Assembly: GCA_951217055.1 (NCBI GenBank)
Contig: OX578279.1
Location: forward strand, 75,717,631 to 75,781,630
Origin: Gerris lacustris
Taxonomy: Eukaryota > Arthropoda > Insecta > Hemiptera > Gerridae
Direction of reading: 5' to 3'
Length of the DNA stretch: 64,000 bases
Below, in pieces: positions 45,377-57,599 of this stretch (position 1 is its first letter; the number at the start of each line of letters is the position of its first letter). Both the position numbers and the translations under genes were made by a program. The notes under the pieces are model-generated. The model searched no databases. It was not told where the DNA came from and saw only the letters and a program-made list of their open reading frames with translations.

Positions 45377-45569
45377 CGAATTTTCGCCCATACCTGGGCA
45401 TCATCTGGCCTTTATCTGAGTCATATTGAGTAACACTTCAATGTTGGTCAGATAATGTTACTCACCATTGGATATCTATGAAAAAAAACAATGAAAAGTA
45501 CACTAATATTACTCAGATAAAGGCCTAATGATGCCCAGGTATGGGTGAAAATTCGCACCGATTAAATTG

Positions 45570-46255
45570 ATATAAAAAACAGATTTCTTGTAGCGAAATT
45601 TCAAAGAAAATTTCGTTATTGCAATGGATTCAAAAATTTTGTAATGCGAATTTTTGAAATTGTTTTCCACGGAAATCCGTTTTAGACCATTCTGAATCGA
45701 TTCCAAAAATTTAACACTTTTTTTATGTATGTATGTATATATGTATGTATATATGTATGTATGTATGTATATATGTATGTATATGTATGTATATATGTGT
45801 TACTCCAGACGATATCTCCCCTTAGGATGCACTTAAAATTTTCAAACAAATTTTAAAATGTCAATAATATTAAAAGAAAGGATAAATTCGTTGGCCAGAA
45901 TTTTTTGAGTTCATTTAGGGGTCAAATTTTTACAATTTAGGGTCAAAAATAATAGCATAAAAACGTGTTTTTTCCATTTTACCCCCCTTTTATATGAAAA
46001 TATGATAAAAGTGTACATAACAACACTTACTGTACTCATAAAGAGCTTTTCAACGACATGCATCTTGAAGGGTAAATACTATTTTGATTTTTGTACCTCG
46101 TACCTCTGTGTACCAAATTTTTTTTTTCACCCATGCAAATTCTAAACCAAAATTTTCCTATATTATCATAAGCCAATTATACACAGATTTCTTTGTAAAT
46201 TCGCTCATTAAGTCATAGTGCATGACTGGACTTTTTTAATGAGCATCCCTAAAGC
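45570..46255 (+). mobile_element. Family E element
   Basis: Shares with 59345-60075 (inverted): GATATCTCCCCTTAGGATGC, AAAAGAAAGGATAAATTCGTT, ATGCTATTTTTGACC (inverted here), GTACATAACAACACTTACTG, CATGCATCTTGAAGGGTA and GTCATAGTGCATGACTGG. About 690 bp, no frame. Further fragments lie at 51500-51660 and 52620-52840. Confidence 0.75.
45724..45800. repeat. TATG/TATA microsatellite
   Basis: About nineteen 4-bp units. The family E copy begins directly after it; the inverted family E copy at 59345 has a similar TACATA tract at the same place (59785-59830). Confidence 0.93.
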
Positions 46256-47380
46256 CCAATAAGTAAAAGAATGTTAGAAAATTAAGGGTATAACTGAAGA
46301 ATAATTAATCAATAGTTAATGACAATTGTATCACCGGTGATACAATTACTATTATCTATTTCTAAGTCTGAAAAAGAGGCACTAAAAAAATAAACATTTC
46401 CACTTGAAAGATTTTCCTCATTCCTGTTTCATCTTAATGATTTTAATGATTCCAATTTTTACCACTTCTCTTTTTTCCCCAAATCTGGTTTCTTATTACT
46501 AATGTTTCTCTTTTTTCTAATCAATTAATCAGCATGCGTATCATTAAAATTTCATCTATACGAAAAAAAAAATGTGCAATTTATTTTTTTTTACACCTTA
46601 TTTTTTTTATTTACTTAAAATATCTCGACAAATATTTCCTTAAAGTGTAATGATTAGATACAAGGGAGATTGGCTGTTTGTACAAATTCTCGCAGCCAGG
46701 TAGACCGATATGCAAATTTTTATCGTATTATATCGAGAATCTAGAGGGTTTTGTTTGTTATCTATTTGATATTTTTTTTTTTATTGGTTTCGTCGACTAT
46801 AGAAGCTTTATTTCAAGTGGCTACTGTTCTTATCAGCTTGAGCGTTCTCTTTACTTGAAAAACCAGGCGGCGTTTTTAAAACTGTGGTAGATCGTCGGAC
46901 GGTTTAGTCTCAGTCGAGTCAAGACTTTGGACTCAGCTGTTTCCCGTTCAAGCCTTGGAACTTACGAGATCGAACCTGGAGTATAAGTAGTCTTCTATCA
47001 TTTGATTCTTCCGATCTAGTAAACTAAAGGTATTTTCAACATATATATTTAAAGACCTGTATTTTATTTTTTTCATTTAGTTATTTATTATTAATTTTTT
47101 AAAAGTCAATTCTCGTAATTGAATAATTAGAATCAAGTATTATATAGAGAAATTACGTATTCTTATCATAGGTCTCTATTATAAGTTTTAAGGCTATAGG
47201 ACTTAAAACGGATAATAATGCGGATATAATAATAACGGATTAGCACGAAAAATAATGCTGGCTAAAATTAAGTTACAAAGTAAACTGTAAAAATTTGTTC
47301 ATCAGAAAATTGTATCAATCAAAAGGAGCAAAAAGTTAAATACAAATCTGTAAAGAACATTTAACCAATATAACTAAAGA
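46256..47380. other. Mostly unassigned; tRNA-like promoter boxes at 46890-46990
   Basis: GGTTTAGTCTCAGTCGAGTC (46900) resembles an A box and GAGATCGAACCTGGAG (46968) a B box, but no cloverleaf with a normal anticodon stem can be drawn. It is at best a tRNA-derived relic. A 70-codon frame at 46678-46890 has no recognisable motif. Confidence 0.35.
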
Positions 47381-47399
47381 ACTTAATAAACTAACTAAA

Positions 47400-49690
47400 T
47401 AACTCATGAAATCTCCAGACCAGAATTTAAACTATAAAACTAAAGAAGTGAACTAGCTAACTACGTAACTCAAGAAATCTCAAGACTATAACTTTATACA
47501 ACTAATGAAGTGAACTAACTAACTACGTAACTCAAGAAATCTCAAGACTATAACTTTATACAACTAATGAAGTGAACTAACTAACTACATAACTCAAGAC
47601 TTTAACCTAATACAACTAAAGAAGTGAACTAACTAACTACATAACTCAAGAAATCTCAAGACTTTAACCTAATACAATTAAAGAAGTGAACTAACTAACT
47701 ACATAACTCAAGAAATCTCAAGACTTTGACCTAATACAACTAAAGAAGTGAACAAACTAACTACATAACTCAAGAAATCTCAAGACTAACTTTATACAAC
47801 TAATGAAGTGAACTAACTAACTACATAACTCAAGACTTTAACCTAATACAACTAAAGAAGTGAACTAACTAACTACATAACTCAAGAAATCTCAAGACTT
47901 TAACCTAATACAATTAAAGAAGTGAACTAACTAACTACATAACTCAAGAAATCTCAAGACTTTAACCTAATACAATTAAAGAAGTGAACTAACTAACTAC
48001 ATAACTCAAGAAATCTCAAGACTAACTTTATACAACTAATGAAGTGAACTAACTAACTACATAACTCAAGACTTTAACCTAATACAACGAAAGAAGTGAA
48101 CTAACTAACTACATAACTCAAGAAATCTCAAGACTTTAACCTAATACAATTAAAGAAGTGAACTAACTAACTACATAACTCAAGAAATCTCAAGACTTTA
48201 ACCTAATACAACTAAAGAAGTGAACAAACTAACTACATAACTCAAGAAATCTCAAGACTAACTTTATACAACTAATGAAGTGAACTAACTAACTACATAA
48301 CTCAAGACTTTAACCTAATACAACGAAAGAAGTGAACTAACTAACTACATAACTCAAGAAATCTCAAGACTTTAACTTTATACAACTAATGAAGTGTAAC
48401 CTAATACAACTAAAAAAGTGAACTAACTAACTACATAACTCAAGAACTCCAAGACTTTAACTTTATACAACTAATGAAGTGAACTAACTAACTACATAAC
48501 TCAAGAAATCTCAAGACTTTAACTTTATACAACTAATGAAGTGAACTAACTAACTAACTACATAACTCAAGAAATCTCAAGACTTTAACTTTATACAACT
48601 AATGAAGTGAACTAACTAACTAACTACATAACTCAAGAAATCTCAAGACTTTAACTTTATACAACTAATGAAGTGAACTAACTAACTAACTACATAACTC
48701 AAGACTTTAACCTAATACAACTAAAGAAGTGAACTAACTAACTACATAACTCAAGAAATCTCAAGACTAACTTTATACAACTAATGAAGTGAACTAACTA
48801 ACTACATAACTCAAGACTTTAACCTAATACAACGAAAGAAGTGAACTAACTAACTACATAACTCAAGAAATCTCAAGACTTTAACTTTATACAACTAATG
48901 AAGTGTAACCTAATACAACTAAAAAAGTGAACTAACTAACTACATAACTCAAGAACTCCAAGACTTTAACTTTATACAACTAATGAAGTGAACTAACTAA
49001 CTACATAACTCAAGAAATCTCAAGACTTTAACTTTATACAACTAATGAAGTGAACTAACTAACTAACTACATAACTCAAGAAATCTCAAGACTTTAACTT
49101 TATACAACTAATGAAGTGAACTAACTAACTAACTACATAACTCAAGAAATCTCAAGACTTTAACTTTATACAACTAATGAAGTGAACTAACTAACTAACT
49201 ACATAACTCAAGACTTTAACCTAATACAACTAAAGAAGTGAACTAACTAACTACATAACTCAAGAAATCTCAAGACTTTAACTTTATACAACTAATGAAG
49301 TGAACTAACTAACTAACTACATAACTCAAGACTTTAACCTAATACAACTAAAGAAGTGAACTAACTAACTACATAACTCAAGAAATCTCAAGACTTTAAC
49401 TTTATACAACTAATGAAGTGAACTAACTAACTAACTACATAACTCAAGACTTTAACCTAATACAACTAAAGAAGTGAACTAACTAACTATATAACTCAAG
49501 AAATCTCAAGACTTTAACCTTATACAACTAAAAAAGTGAACTAACTAACTACATAACTCAAGAAATCTCAAGTCTTTAACCTTATATAACTAAAGAAGCG
49601 AATTAACTAACTATAGAAATAATTAAAGAAATCTTTAAGACTTTGACTAAATATAACTAGAGAAGTGAACTAACTATCTACATAACTCAA
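47400..49690. repeat. Minisatellite with higher-order repeat structure
   Basis: About 40 units of roughly 50-62 bp built from GAACTAACTAACTACATAAC, TCAAGAAATCTCAAGACTTT and AACCTAATACAACTAAAGAA. Unit variants differ by presence of AAATCTCAAG, by TAACCTAAT versus TAACTTTAT, and by CTAAAG versus CTAATG. Variants recur in fixed order: a marker CAAGACTAAC at 47781, 48017 and 48253 (236-bp period) and again at 48762 (509 bp later). The marker AAGTGTAACC recurs at 48392 and 48901, also 509 bp. TAA in all frames excludes coding. Edges are more diverged, as expected for unequal exchange. Confidence 0.97.
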
Positions 49691-50286
49691 TAAATCTTAA
49701 GATAAAATAACTCTATGACACAACTTAAATATGTGTAACAAAAAAATCAAACTTTTTTAAGAGACAGCCGGTGAAGAAATATTGGTCATAGTTTCCAATT
49801 AGTTCTCAAATTATTTTCTAATCTCAATATTAATTAAATCATTCATTAATATAATAAAAATTATAATTAATTAATTAAATTCATTCAAAAGCGGATTTTT
49901 TTTTATAAAATTATTGTCGCGTTGACTCACTTTTTTATTTTTATTATTTTTTTTTTTTTATTTGTCAAATTATTAATTCTTTATCTTAAAGAGATTACTC
50001 TCATTTACGTATCAAGAGAGTTGAGAAAAAAATATTTTACATACATATTAACTTGAAATTATTACTTTTCCTGTAACCTGTTTATAAGTAGATAAATGAT
50101 ATTTTAAATAAAGTCAAATTATATCTGGTTTTAAAATGTAAAATTATTTATGATTTGATGTTATTTTTTATTTATTTATGACTACTAACCGTGCTTCGCA
50201 ATGAAGTGTTTTATTGGGGAGATACATTTAATTTTATATTATAAAAAAATAAATGAATAATTTTATTAGTTAACACGATCACGTTC
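49691..50286. other. No gene recognised
   Basis: AT-rich sequence with T runs near 49945-49965. Confidence 0.4.
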
Positions 50287-50923
50287 TTTTTACTACGTTT
50301 TTATTAGCTTGCTTTCTTGTTTGTTGGTTTGTTTGTTTGTTTGTTTGTCCGGTACAAATCTGGCAATCGATTTCTAACTAACTTCCCGAATAGCTAGACA
50401 TTTGAAACTTTTAGCATAGCTCAGAACACGATGACAATGCATTATTTTAATACTTTTAGCCATCTTTCAGCAGAATTTAATTGGTTTTCAGCAAATTTTG
50501 CTGTATAGAAAGTTAGTTCGGAAGAAAACCGCAAGTTATTTTATTTGTTTTGCTATGTCCCATATTTACGCAATCTTCATTTTGATGGGTTTCAAATTTT
50601 TGATTTTTATAAAGAGATAAACATTGAATGACAGTAAAACAGGAAATATATCTATTACATTATTTCAAATCTATCGATGGCACGGTTTAGATTTAATGTT
50701 GGGGAGATCCGTTGTACAAAGATTTGTCCTTTTATAGGTTTAATATCAGCTCTCTAGATGGTTGTCATTTATGTGAAGTAAATAAATTTGGAACTTTTTT
50801 TTTTTTTTTTCACTAACATTATATATTATATAACAATAACAATTATTATATTATCAACATTACATAGGATTCAACAGAAAATTTAAAAACGTAGTATATA
50901 AAAAGTTCTTTTTATCTTGAAAT
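50287..50923 (+). mobile_element. Family A (HINE-like) copy 7
   Basis: Full length with a longer GTTT tract, intact inverted AAAACGTAGTATATA and a perfect 3' hairpin (ATAAAAAG/CTTTTTAT). Confidence 0.85.
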
Positions 50924-51761
50924 TTTTATAAATACATTCTTATATCTTGACACCAAGTTAAACAAGTTGTGTCAATCTATATATATGAAATGTATTAAAC
51001 ATATTCATAACTTTGCTATTAGGAGCAAAGTTATCCTCCGATTGTCTTAAACTCTTCAACAAATATCCGTAATTTTTAATGATACATTTGACCGAAAAGT
51101 CACATATAAATACCACTTTTTACTTAGCTCGATGTGACTCGTGCCGAAGCTAACATTAACTCCAAACTCAGCATATAGAAGGCAGCATTAAAAAAGTCCT
51201 CATTAAAATGAAACTGTTTCCTCATTCTAGAATACAGTGGTGTGTTAAGTTTCTTTTGTCCCTCCCCCCCCCCCCCCACCCCCAAAAAAAAAAAAAAAAA
51301 AAAAAAAAACTTGTGACCAAGCCCTGTTTAACTGTTTATTGGTACGAGTGCTTTATAAATTAAGATTAAAAATCTCCTGCGGACCCCTAAAACCATGCCT
51401 ACGGACCCCCAGGGGTCCGCGGACCAGACTTCGAGATCCCCTGACCTAAGCAGCTGACTTATAAAAATAGCTTAACACAGTTCTTAGCTAAAAGCCAGTT
51501 TTTTCAATTTTATCCCCCCTAAAAAAAAAAAATGACAAAATTGTACATAACAACAATTACTTAATTCTTTAAGAGCTTCGACGATGTACATTATGATTTT
51601 CGGGTATTATGAACTTTGTACCCATGTAACCCTTAATATGTACCTAAATTATAAATTCACAGAAATAATCACTAAAAGACTTTAGCAGGTCTACTAAAAA
51701 CTTAATACATAATAAATACTACTAAATACTAGTAGCAGGTCTATTGCTAAACAAAACATTA
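50924..51761. mobile_element. Decayed family E fragments and homopolymer runs
   Basis: GACAAAATTGTACATAACAAC and CTTTAAGAGCTTCGACGATG at 51532-51592 belong to family E. A C run at 51263-51277 and an A run at 51284-51309 adjoin. GGACCCCTAAAACC and GGGGTCCGCGGACC near 51382-51424 form an inverted pair of the kind found at TIR ends. Confidence 0.4.
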
Positions 51762-52570
51762 GTTATTTATGCACCTAGGGAGTAAAGTAAGCCATTATTC
51801 AGGAGGCCTTGGTGGCTCGGAGGCTAGAGCGCTCGCCTTGCGCTAGGTAAGTTAAGCAGTCTCGAGCAGGGTCAGAAGAAGTATAGGTGACCACTTCTGG
51901 CCAAAGCTTTGGATTCGATTCCCGGACCGGATCCCCCGCTCAATGTCCACCCAGCATTGTTTAAACAAATGGGAAGCTCCTCAAAGAGTGGCGCCACCAG
52001 GTTTCGGCCTGGAAACCATGATGATGACACTCCTGGTTGTATTACAACTAGGAGGGGAGTCATAGTTAACGACCATATCTTCACACGAATGTGAATATTT
52101 CGGTCCCTAACCCGGGTTTGTTAAATGGGCCCACCTAAGTGGCCTGTGTCTTCGGGTGTAAAAACCCCCCGGAATTAAAAACAAAAAAAGCCATTATTCC
52201 CTGAGCGAAAAAGTTGGTTCTTGAGGCAAAGCCGAAGGAACCATGGTTCTCTAAATCCCGAGGCGCAGCCTAGGGGATAATGGCACTTTACTCCCGAGGT
52301 ACATACAATATTATATCTCCAGTAGGAAGAAAATACATATTTTCGTCCATTGCACAGTTCTTATTTATTATTTTAATAAATAACAATAATTATTAGCACT
52401 TTTAATAGCAGATATAAGAGATTCAATATTAAAAAATAATAAGAATTGGAATTAAACTCAAATAGAAGGTTATTTAGATGCAGGTTATAAACAATGATAA
52501 ACAAGAATGAAAAAACAGTGTCGCCAACCTGCGATTTTAACAACTTCATTGCTTTAACCATCCACTCTCT
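51762..52570 (-). mobile_element. Family F element containing a SINE
   Basis: TTATGCACCTAGGGAGTAAAG at 51771, then, after the SINE, CCCTGAGCGAAAAAGTTGG, GAACCATGGTTCTCTAAATC, ATCTCCAGTAGGAAGAAAAT and GCAATGTGTCGCCAACC-type sequence as in 40560-41035, all inverted. The copy is continuous once the SINE and one copy of its duplication are removed. Confidence 0.75.
51801..52189 (+). mobile_element. SINE with tRNA-like and 5S-like promoter elements
   Basis: A 389-bp insertion flanked by a perfect 10-bp duplication GCCATTATTC (51791-51800 and 52190-52199) and ending in an A-rich tail (ATTAAAAACAAAAAAA). The head has a tRNA-type A box TGGCTCGGAGG (51813) and a B box GATTCGATTCC (51912). Between them lies text resembling the internal promoter of 5S rRNA: AAGTTAAGCAG (51849), then TCGAGC, GGTCAG and AGTATAGGTGACC (51880). 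The A-to-B distance of about 100 bp is too long for a plain tRNA head. The body has no frame that matters (short frames on both strands). Target duplication plus tail make retroposition clear; the 5S resemblance is by eye. Confidence 0.88.
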
Positions 52571-52619
52571 ACTATTTATAAAATAATGTAGACCAATGGT
52601 CATTCAAATCAGATCAGAA

Positions 52620-52845
52620 AATACAAATATTGGTCATTTTTAATTAAAATGCACTATTTTTTATATTTCCACTTTACTCCCCCGCCCCCCCCCCCCCCCC
52701 TCCACTTATATAGAATTTGACAAAAGAGTACATAACAACAATTACTAGGCCTTAAAGAGCATTTTAACGATATGTATAATAAAGTGTATACATCGTTTTG
52801 ACATTTGTACTCTGAACCCCTGTGTATCAAAATTTAAATTTCGAA
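52620..52845 (+). mobile_element. Family E fragment
   Basis: GAGTACATAACAACAATTAC, CTTAAAGAGCATTTTAACGA and CTCTGAACCCCTGTGTATCA. It contains a C run at 52680-52700. Confidence 0.6.
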
Positions 52846-53641
52846 ATCTCGACAACCTAACCTTCCACATGTAAAAGTGACCCTCATGATCATGTAAAAA
52901 GTAACCTTCCCCTCGTTTTGAAGGTCAAGAGTGCAAAATTATCATCAAGATCGGAAATCAACTGTAGATATTTATAAAAGACATACATGCATACTGACAG
53001 ACACTCTTCTTTATATTATATATAGATATAAATTCATGTGATAAAAATAAAAGTTGGTAAAATTTACTTTACCTTATAATCGTAGTGTATATGGAGAAAT
53101 AAACATTGTGGTAACATGAATTCTAACTGATAAGCACGTTTAAGTTTTCTTGAGATCATAAATATAGCAGAATTCAGTAAACAAACAAAAAATAAATAAA
53201 TTAATAATTATAAGTAAAAGTAATAATTAATATAAAAATGCAATTTTTCAAAACTGGTCATATTTTCAACTTTTTTTTTCTTTTTTTTTCTTTATTTCTG
53301 TATTCTTCACCTTAGTTGTATCTATGTGCAAAATTTGGGGAAGATTGAATAACGGCAAGTGGTTCAAAATTGGGGTAATAGGTGTGCGTTGAAACTTACA
53401 AAGCAAAGTAATATAAGACCAGTAAAAACAGTGTTTTTAATGTTATAGTTGTTTCAGATATTTGAAATCACGCTTAGTTAAGTAGTTTATTTAATTTTTA
53501 TTTTATTTTATTAAGATAAAGTACATAAAGTAAATACAGAAAAGATTATGTATAAAGAATTTAGTGAAGTGTTTTTCTCTTACTTAGTGGATATCTCTTA
53601 CTTTACTATCGTCAATATTATCATTCTAATTTTATATAATT
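52846..53641. other. No gene recognised
   Basis: AT-rich sequence. GACAGACACTCTTCTTTATAT near 52998 looks like the tail of another repeat. Confidence 0.35.
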
Positions 53642-54292
53642 TCAAGATAAAAAGAACTTTTTATATACTACGATTTTAAATTTTCTGTTGAATCGTATGT
53701 AATGTTGATAATATAATTGTTTTTGTTATATACTATATAATGTTAGTGAAAAAAAAAAAAAAATAGTTCCTAATTTATTTACTTCACATAAATGACAACC
53801 ATCTAGAGAGCTGATCTTAAACCTATAAAAGGACAAATCATTGTACAACGGATCTCCCCAACACCAAATCTAAAGCGTGCCATCGCTATATTTGAAATAA
53901 TATAATCGATAAATAATATAATCGATATTTCCTGTTTTGCTGTCATTCAATGTTTATTTATCACAAATTTGAGACCCGTCAAAATGAAGATTGCGTAAAT
54001 ATGGAACATGGCAAAACAAATAAAATAACTTGCGGATTTTTTCCGAACTAACTTTCCGTACAGCAAAGTTTGCTGAAAACCAATTAAATTCTGCTGAAAG
54101 ATGGCTAGAAGTATTAAAATAATGCATTGTCATCGTGATCTAAGCTATGCTAAAAGTTTCAAATGTCTAGCTATTCGGGAAGTTAGTTAGAAATCGATTG
54201 CCAGATCAACAAACTCAGACAAACAAACAAACAAACAAACAAACAAACAAATAAACAAGCAAGAAAGCAAGCTAATAAAAACGTAGTAAAAT
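53642..54292 (-). mobile_element. Family A (HINE-like) copy 8
   Basis: Full length, with the longest microsatellite of the family (AAAC, about eight units) next to the 5' end and a perfect 3' hairpin. Little divergence from copies 1 and 7. Confidence 0.85.
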
Positions 54293-56089
54293 GAATAATC
54301 TTTCTTTATCAATTCAAACTATAATTCTTTCTCACCATGATACATTTATCAGAAAGTAAAAAGAATGTTATATAAAACTAATTAAAATAATGATAACATA
54401 AAATTAACATGTGGCATTTAATTTTAAATTTGTTATCTCGAAAAGTAAGTTTGGTAGGACCTTTATCGTTTTTTTTCTTAGCAAAATAAGTATTTACATA
54501 TCAATGAATATAGATTATATTTACAGGTTAAAATGAATATAGATTATATTTACAGTCTACGTTAAGATTATGTGTATTCCCCATTTGTGTAACGAGTAAC
54601 GAGTGTCCATTACTTTCATGACGTTATCACTGTCACGGAGCGGATACTTTTATCAGCTGTGTAATTCTTAAATCAAAATTCCCCAACCAAGGTCTAACGA
54701 CAACTTTACTTCTTCGCTTTTATTAATTCCAAATGTTTGTTCGATCATTTAAACATGAGTCTATTTTAGTACAAAAAAAAAAACAATTCTATTTTTTTGT
54801 TTTTATTAATTTCTAGTCTTCTCCAAAAAATACGTTTTAACTTATTTTACTAATACCTTTGTTAGTCTTTTAATAATACTTTAAAAGAACATGGGATTAT
54901 TTAAAAAAGCTTTTTAATTTTAAAATTTTATTTTTATCTATTTATTTTTTTTTAAATAAATAAAAGTGTCGTTATTTATTTGGTTTCGTTACTTTATGTT
55001 TTAAGAATCATCAGAGTGAACCTAATCGTGTACTTAGATAAATAAAATGAAAATGTAAGTAGTTTTTTTTCTATAAATAAATAAAAAAGAGGAACCAACA
55101 AATCCTTCCTCATAAGAAAAGTGTTTTATCTTTATTTATTTATTTACTAGCTGGATAGCCTTGCTTTGCTGGGGAGTGCGTTATTTTTAATTTGATGGGT
55201 TTATAAACCTATCATCAAGAAACTTTTAAATTATTTTCTTAATCGAGAATATTTAGATTCTATCCCTCCTCTTAATTCTATAACCTCCCTCCCCTTGATA
55301 ATTTGAAAATATCCCAAATTACTAATTAATTCCGACTACTGAAGAAAAATTCTTAAATGTTAACTTTGGGGGAAAAGCAGTGGTATTTTCCTTCTGTATC
55401 CCCCCCCGTGTCTTTTCACATTCCTGAGTTGAAATTAGAATTATCTTCGATTAATATATTATATATGATTTCATCCAAAATAGGAGCCCTTTCTCAAGTA
55501 TTAACTTCCTAACTTTAGAAGATCGGTTTGGGCTCAATTCCCCCTCTTTTCTTCCTTTTCCCTAGGAATAAAAGTTTGTACAATCCCTATTGGCAGATAT
55601 CAATATAATTTAGAAATTATTATACTACGAATACACTCGAAGATTTTATTTTAGTGTTTAAAAGAAGTGGTCATAATTATATTTATAAAGGTTTAGGCAT
55701 GGAAAGGTGTGATTTATAAAAAAATGTCTTCTTGATGACTTATAAACTATTTAAATAATACATGTTTAAAAAAGTAATCTAAACTTTCTTATCTAGGTCT
55801 ATAGGGTATAAATAAAGTAGTCCACCTTGCTTTTTAAATGCAATATTTCGCCTCCTCTTGAGGCATCTTTAGGCCTTAAATTTTCTTTCTTGTTTAGTTA
55901 TTATATAGTTTATCCATATGATATTTATTTTTTATTTTATATATTTTAACAAAACAACTTCTCCATCTAGTTGAGCAATACACATTGTCATGAAATTATT
56001 ATTAATATATGTCAAAAACAACTAAAAACTATTTAATTTTACATTTTCTCGATAAGAAAATAAGTTCTTTGCAAATATTGATAAGAGCA
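54293..56089. other. Long stretch without recognised features
   Basis: A short tandem duplication ATGAATATAGATTATATTTACAG lies near 54504-54556. CTAGCTGGATAGCCTTGCTTTGCTGGGGAG at about 55148 resembles the head of a repeat also hinted at near 50187 (ACTACTAACCGTGCTTCGCAATGAAG). No coding frame is convincing. Confidence 0.35.
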
Positions 56090-56590
56090 GTCTCTTATGG
56101 AAACGTGTTTTTATGTCTTCGAATTGAACTATTCCAAGACAGTAATTCGTTTGAACCATCAGAGAACTTTTTTGGTCATGTGTCTCTCTGTCGGTCTGTC
56201 GTTCAAATTTTCGAGAACCACAATAACTTAAAAAACTACTCGTTCAATTATATTTATCAAATAAAATGTAAATAGCCCATTGTTTGCCCCATATAAATTT
56301 TTAACCTTCGGTGCCCATTCCCTCCTCTTCCAAATGTGCATTTGTTTATTATCGGCTATATCTTTGATGGAACATCTGATTTTTAAGAATATTTTATATT
56401 TTTTGAAAGTATACCATAGATCGTCACTTATTAATTTCAACTACCTGAAACATTTAATATTGCTTAATAAGTGATAAGTGTGACTTTGACCCTACTGGGA
56501 ATTGAAACATGTCCAAATCTTATTTGACCATTTGACCAATAATACGACGTGAGGAAGGTATGAGCCACACAAAATGGCGGACTGTTTATG
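56090..56590 (-). mobile_element. Family C element, diverged
   Basis: CATCAGAGAACTTTTTTGGTC, GTCTCTCTGTCGGTCTGTCG and AAACTACTCGTTCAATTATA belong to the family interior, and CGTGAGGAAGGTATGAGCCAC at 56549 to its far end. The hairpin end is not preserved. Confidence 0.6.
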
Positions 56591-56814
56591 TTCTGATTGG
56601 TTGTCATTCTTATTTTATAAAGCATAGAAAAATAGTATAAATATACATAATATAATTATTTATTGATTGTTTGGAGAACAACTAAATTATTACATAATTT
56701 CATCTTTTTATTGCAAGAGAGTCAAATATTTTTGCAATCATCTTTTAATTTGTATTAATACTGTTAGATTTAGGACCCCGTCTATGGAGGTCATTTTACA
56801 GGAATATCATATAA

Positions 56815-57058
56815 TTACAAGATAAAAATACTTTTTTTTGTACTACGTTTTTAAAATTTCTGTTGAATCATAATTTGTAGTGTTGATAATATAATTTTTA
56901 TTGTTAAATATATGATGTTAGTGAAAAAAAAAATAGTTCCGAATTTATTTACTTCACATAAATGACAACCATCTAGAGAGCTGATCTAAAACCTATAAAA
57001 GGACAAATCTTTGTATAACTGATCTCGCCAACACCGAATCTAAACCGTGCCTTCGATA
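56815..57058 (-). mobile_element. Family A (HINE-like) copy 9, truncated
   Basis: The 3' hairpin half of the element; similarity ends abruptly at CCTTCGATATG (57060). The remaining half is absent, and CCCCCATGTAGGGGACG follows. Confidence 0.75.
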
Positions 57059-57164
57059 TGCCCCCATGTAGGGGACGGTAAGAGAAGAAAAATGAGTACA
57101 AGTAAAGAAGTATATCTAGGACACAAGTGTGATTTATTAATCACACGGGAGCTAATTAGCGTTA

Positions 57165-57325
57165 TTCTCTCGGCTACACCTGGAATTAAAAAGTCTAATT
57201 CCTTCGGCTTCGCCTCGGAATTTAGGGACCATGGTTTCTCCGGCTTCGCCTCAAGAACCAACTTATTTGCTCAGGGAATAATGGCTTACTTTACTCCCTA
57301 AGTGCATAAAAATAACTATTTTTTT
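57165..57325 (+). mobile_element. Family F fragment
   Basis: GTCTAATTCCTTCGGCTTCG, TTTAGGGACCATGGTTTCTC and GGGAATAATGGCTTACTTTA to CTCCCTAAGTGCATAAAAATAAC, as at 40900-41030. Confidence 0.65.
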
Positions 57326-57404
57326 TTGACATTTTCATGTTTAGGCTATGGAACATAAGTCAAAAACGTTACGTTACTTTTAGCTTCAAAACTCATAAAC
57401 GTAT

Positions 57405-57585
57405 AACAGGGAGTTAAAAAGCTATAGGAGGTGTGTAATCCAGTCTCCAGCTGTTGGGCCTCCCTCCACCGCACGTCATAGGGCCGAAGAAAGTCGAAAA
57501 GATTTATACGTGTGACAGGGAGTTAGGAAAGTACAGGAGGTTGCCATCAACTCTCAGCCCTCTCGGTCCTACCTAGTATGAAGGC
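57405..57585. repeat. Imperfect direct repeat upstream of the transporter gene
   Basis: ACAGGGAGTTAAAAAGCTATAGGAGG (57407) and ACAGGGAGTTAGGAAAGTACAGGAGG (57516) share a framework over about 70 bp each, period about 109 bp. Both are GC-richer than the surroundings. Confidence 0.7.
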
Positions 57586-57599
57586 ATATTAACAATTCG

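Larger units (their letters stand above)
44150..45569. mobile_element. Palindromic MITE split by another transposon
   Basis: Outer ends CAATTTATTGGTGCGAATTT (44150) and, inverted, CAATTTAATCGGTGCGAATT (45569). After removal of the inner element the terminal repeats extend through CCCATACCTGGGCATCAT and GGCCTTTATCTGAGT, about 60 bp. The uninterrupted MITE would be about 200 bp and largely palindromic. Confidence 0.85.

Noticed and set aside
46890..46990. Possible tRNA gene
   Set aside because: A-box- and B-box-like words are present, but acceptor, D and anticodon stems do not pair. At most a tRNA-derived relic.
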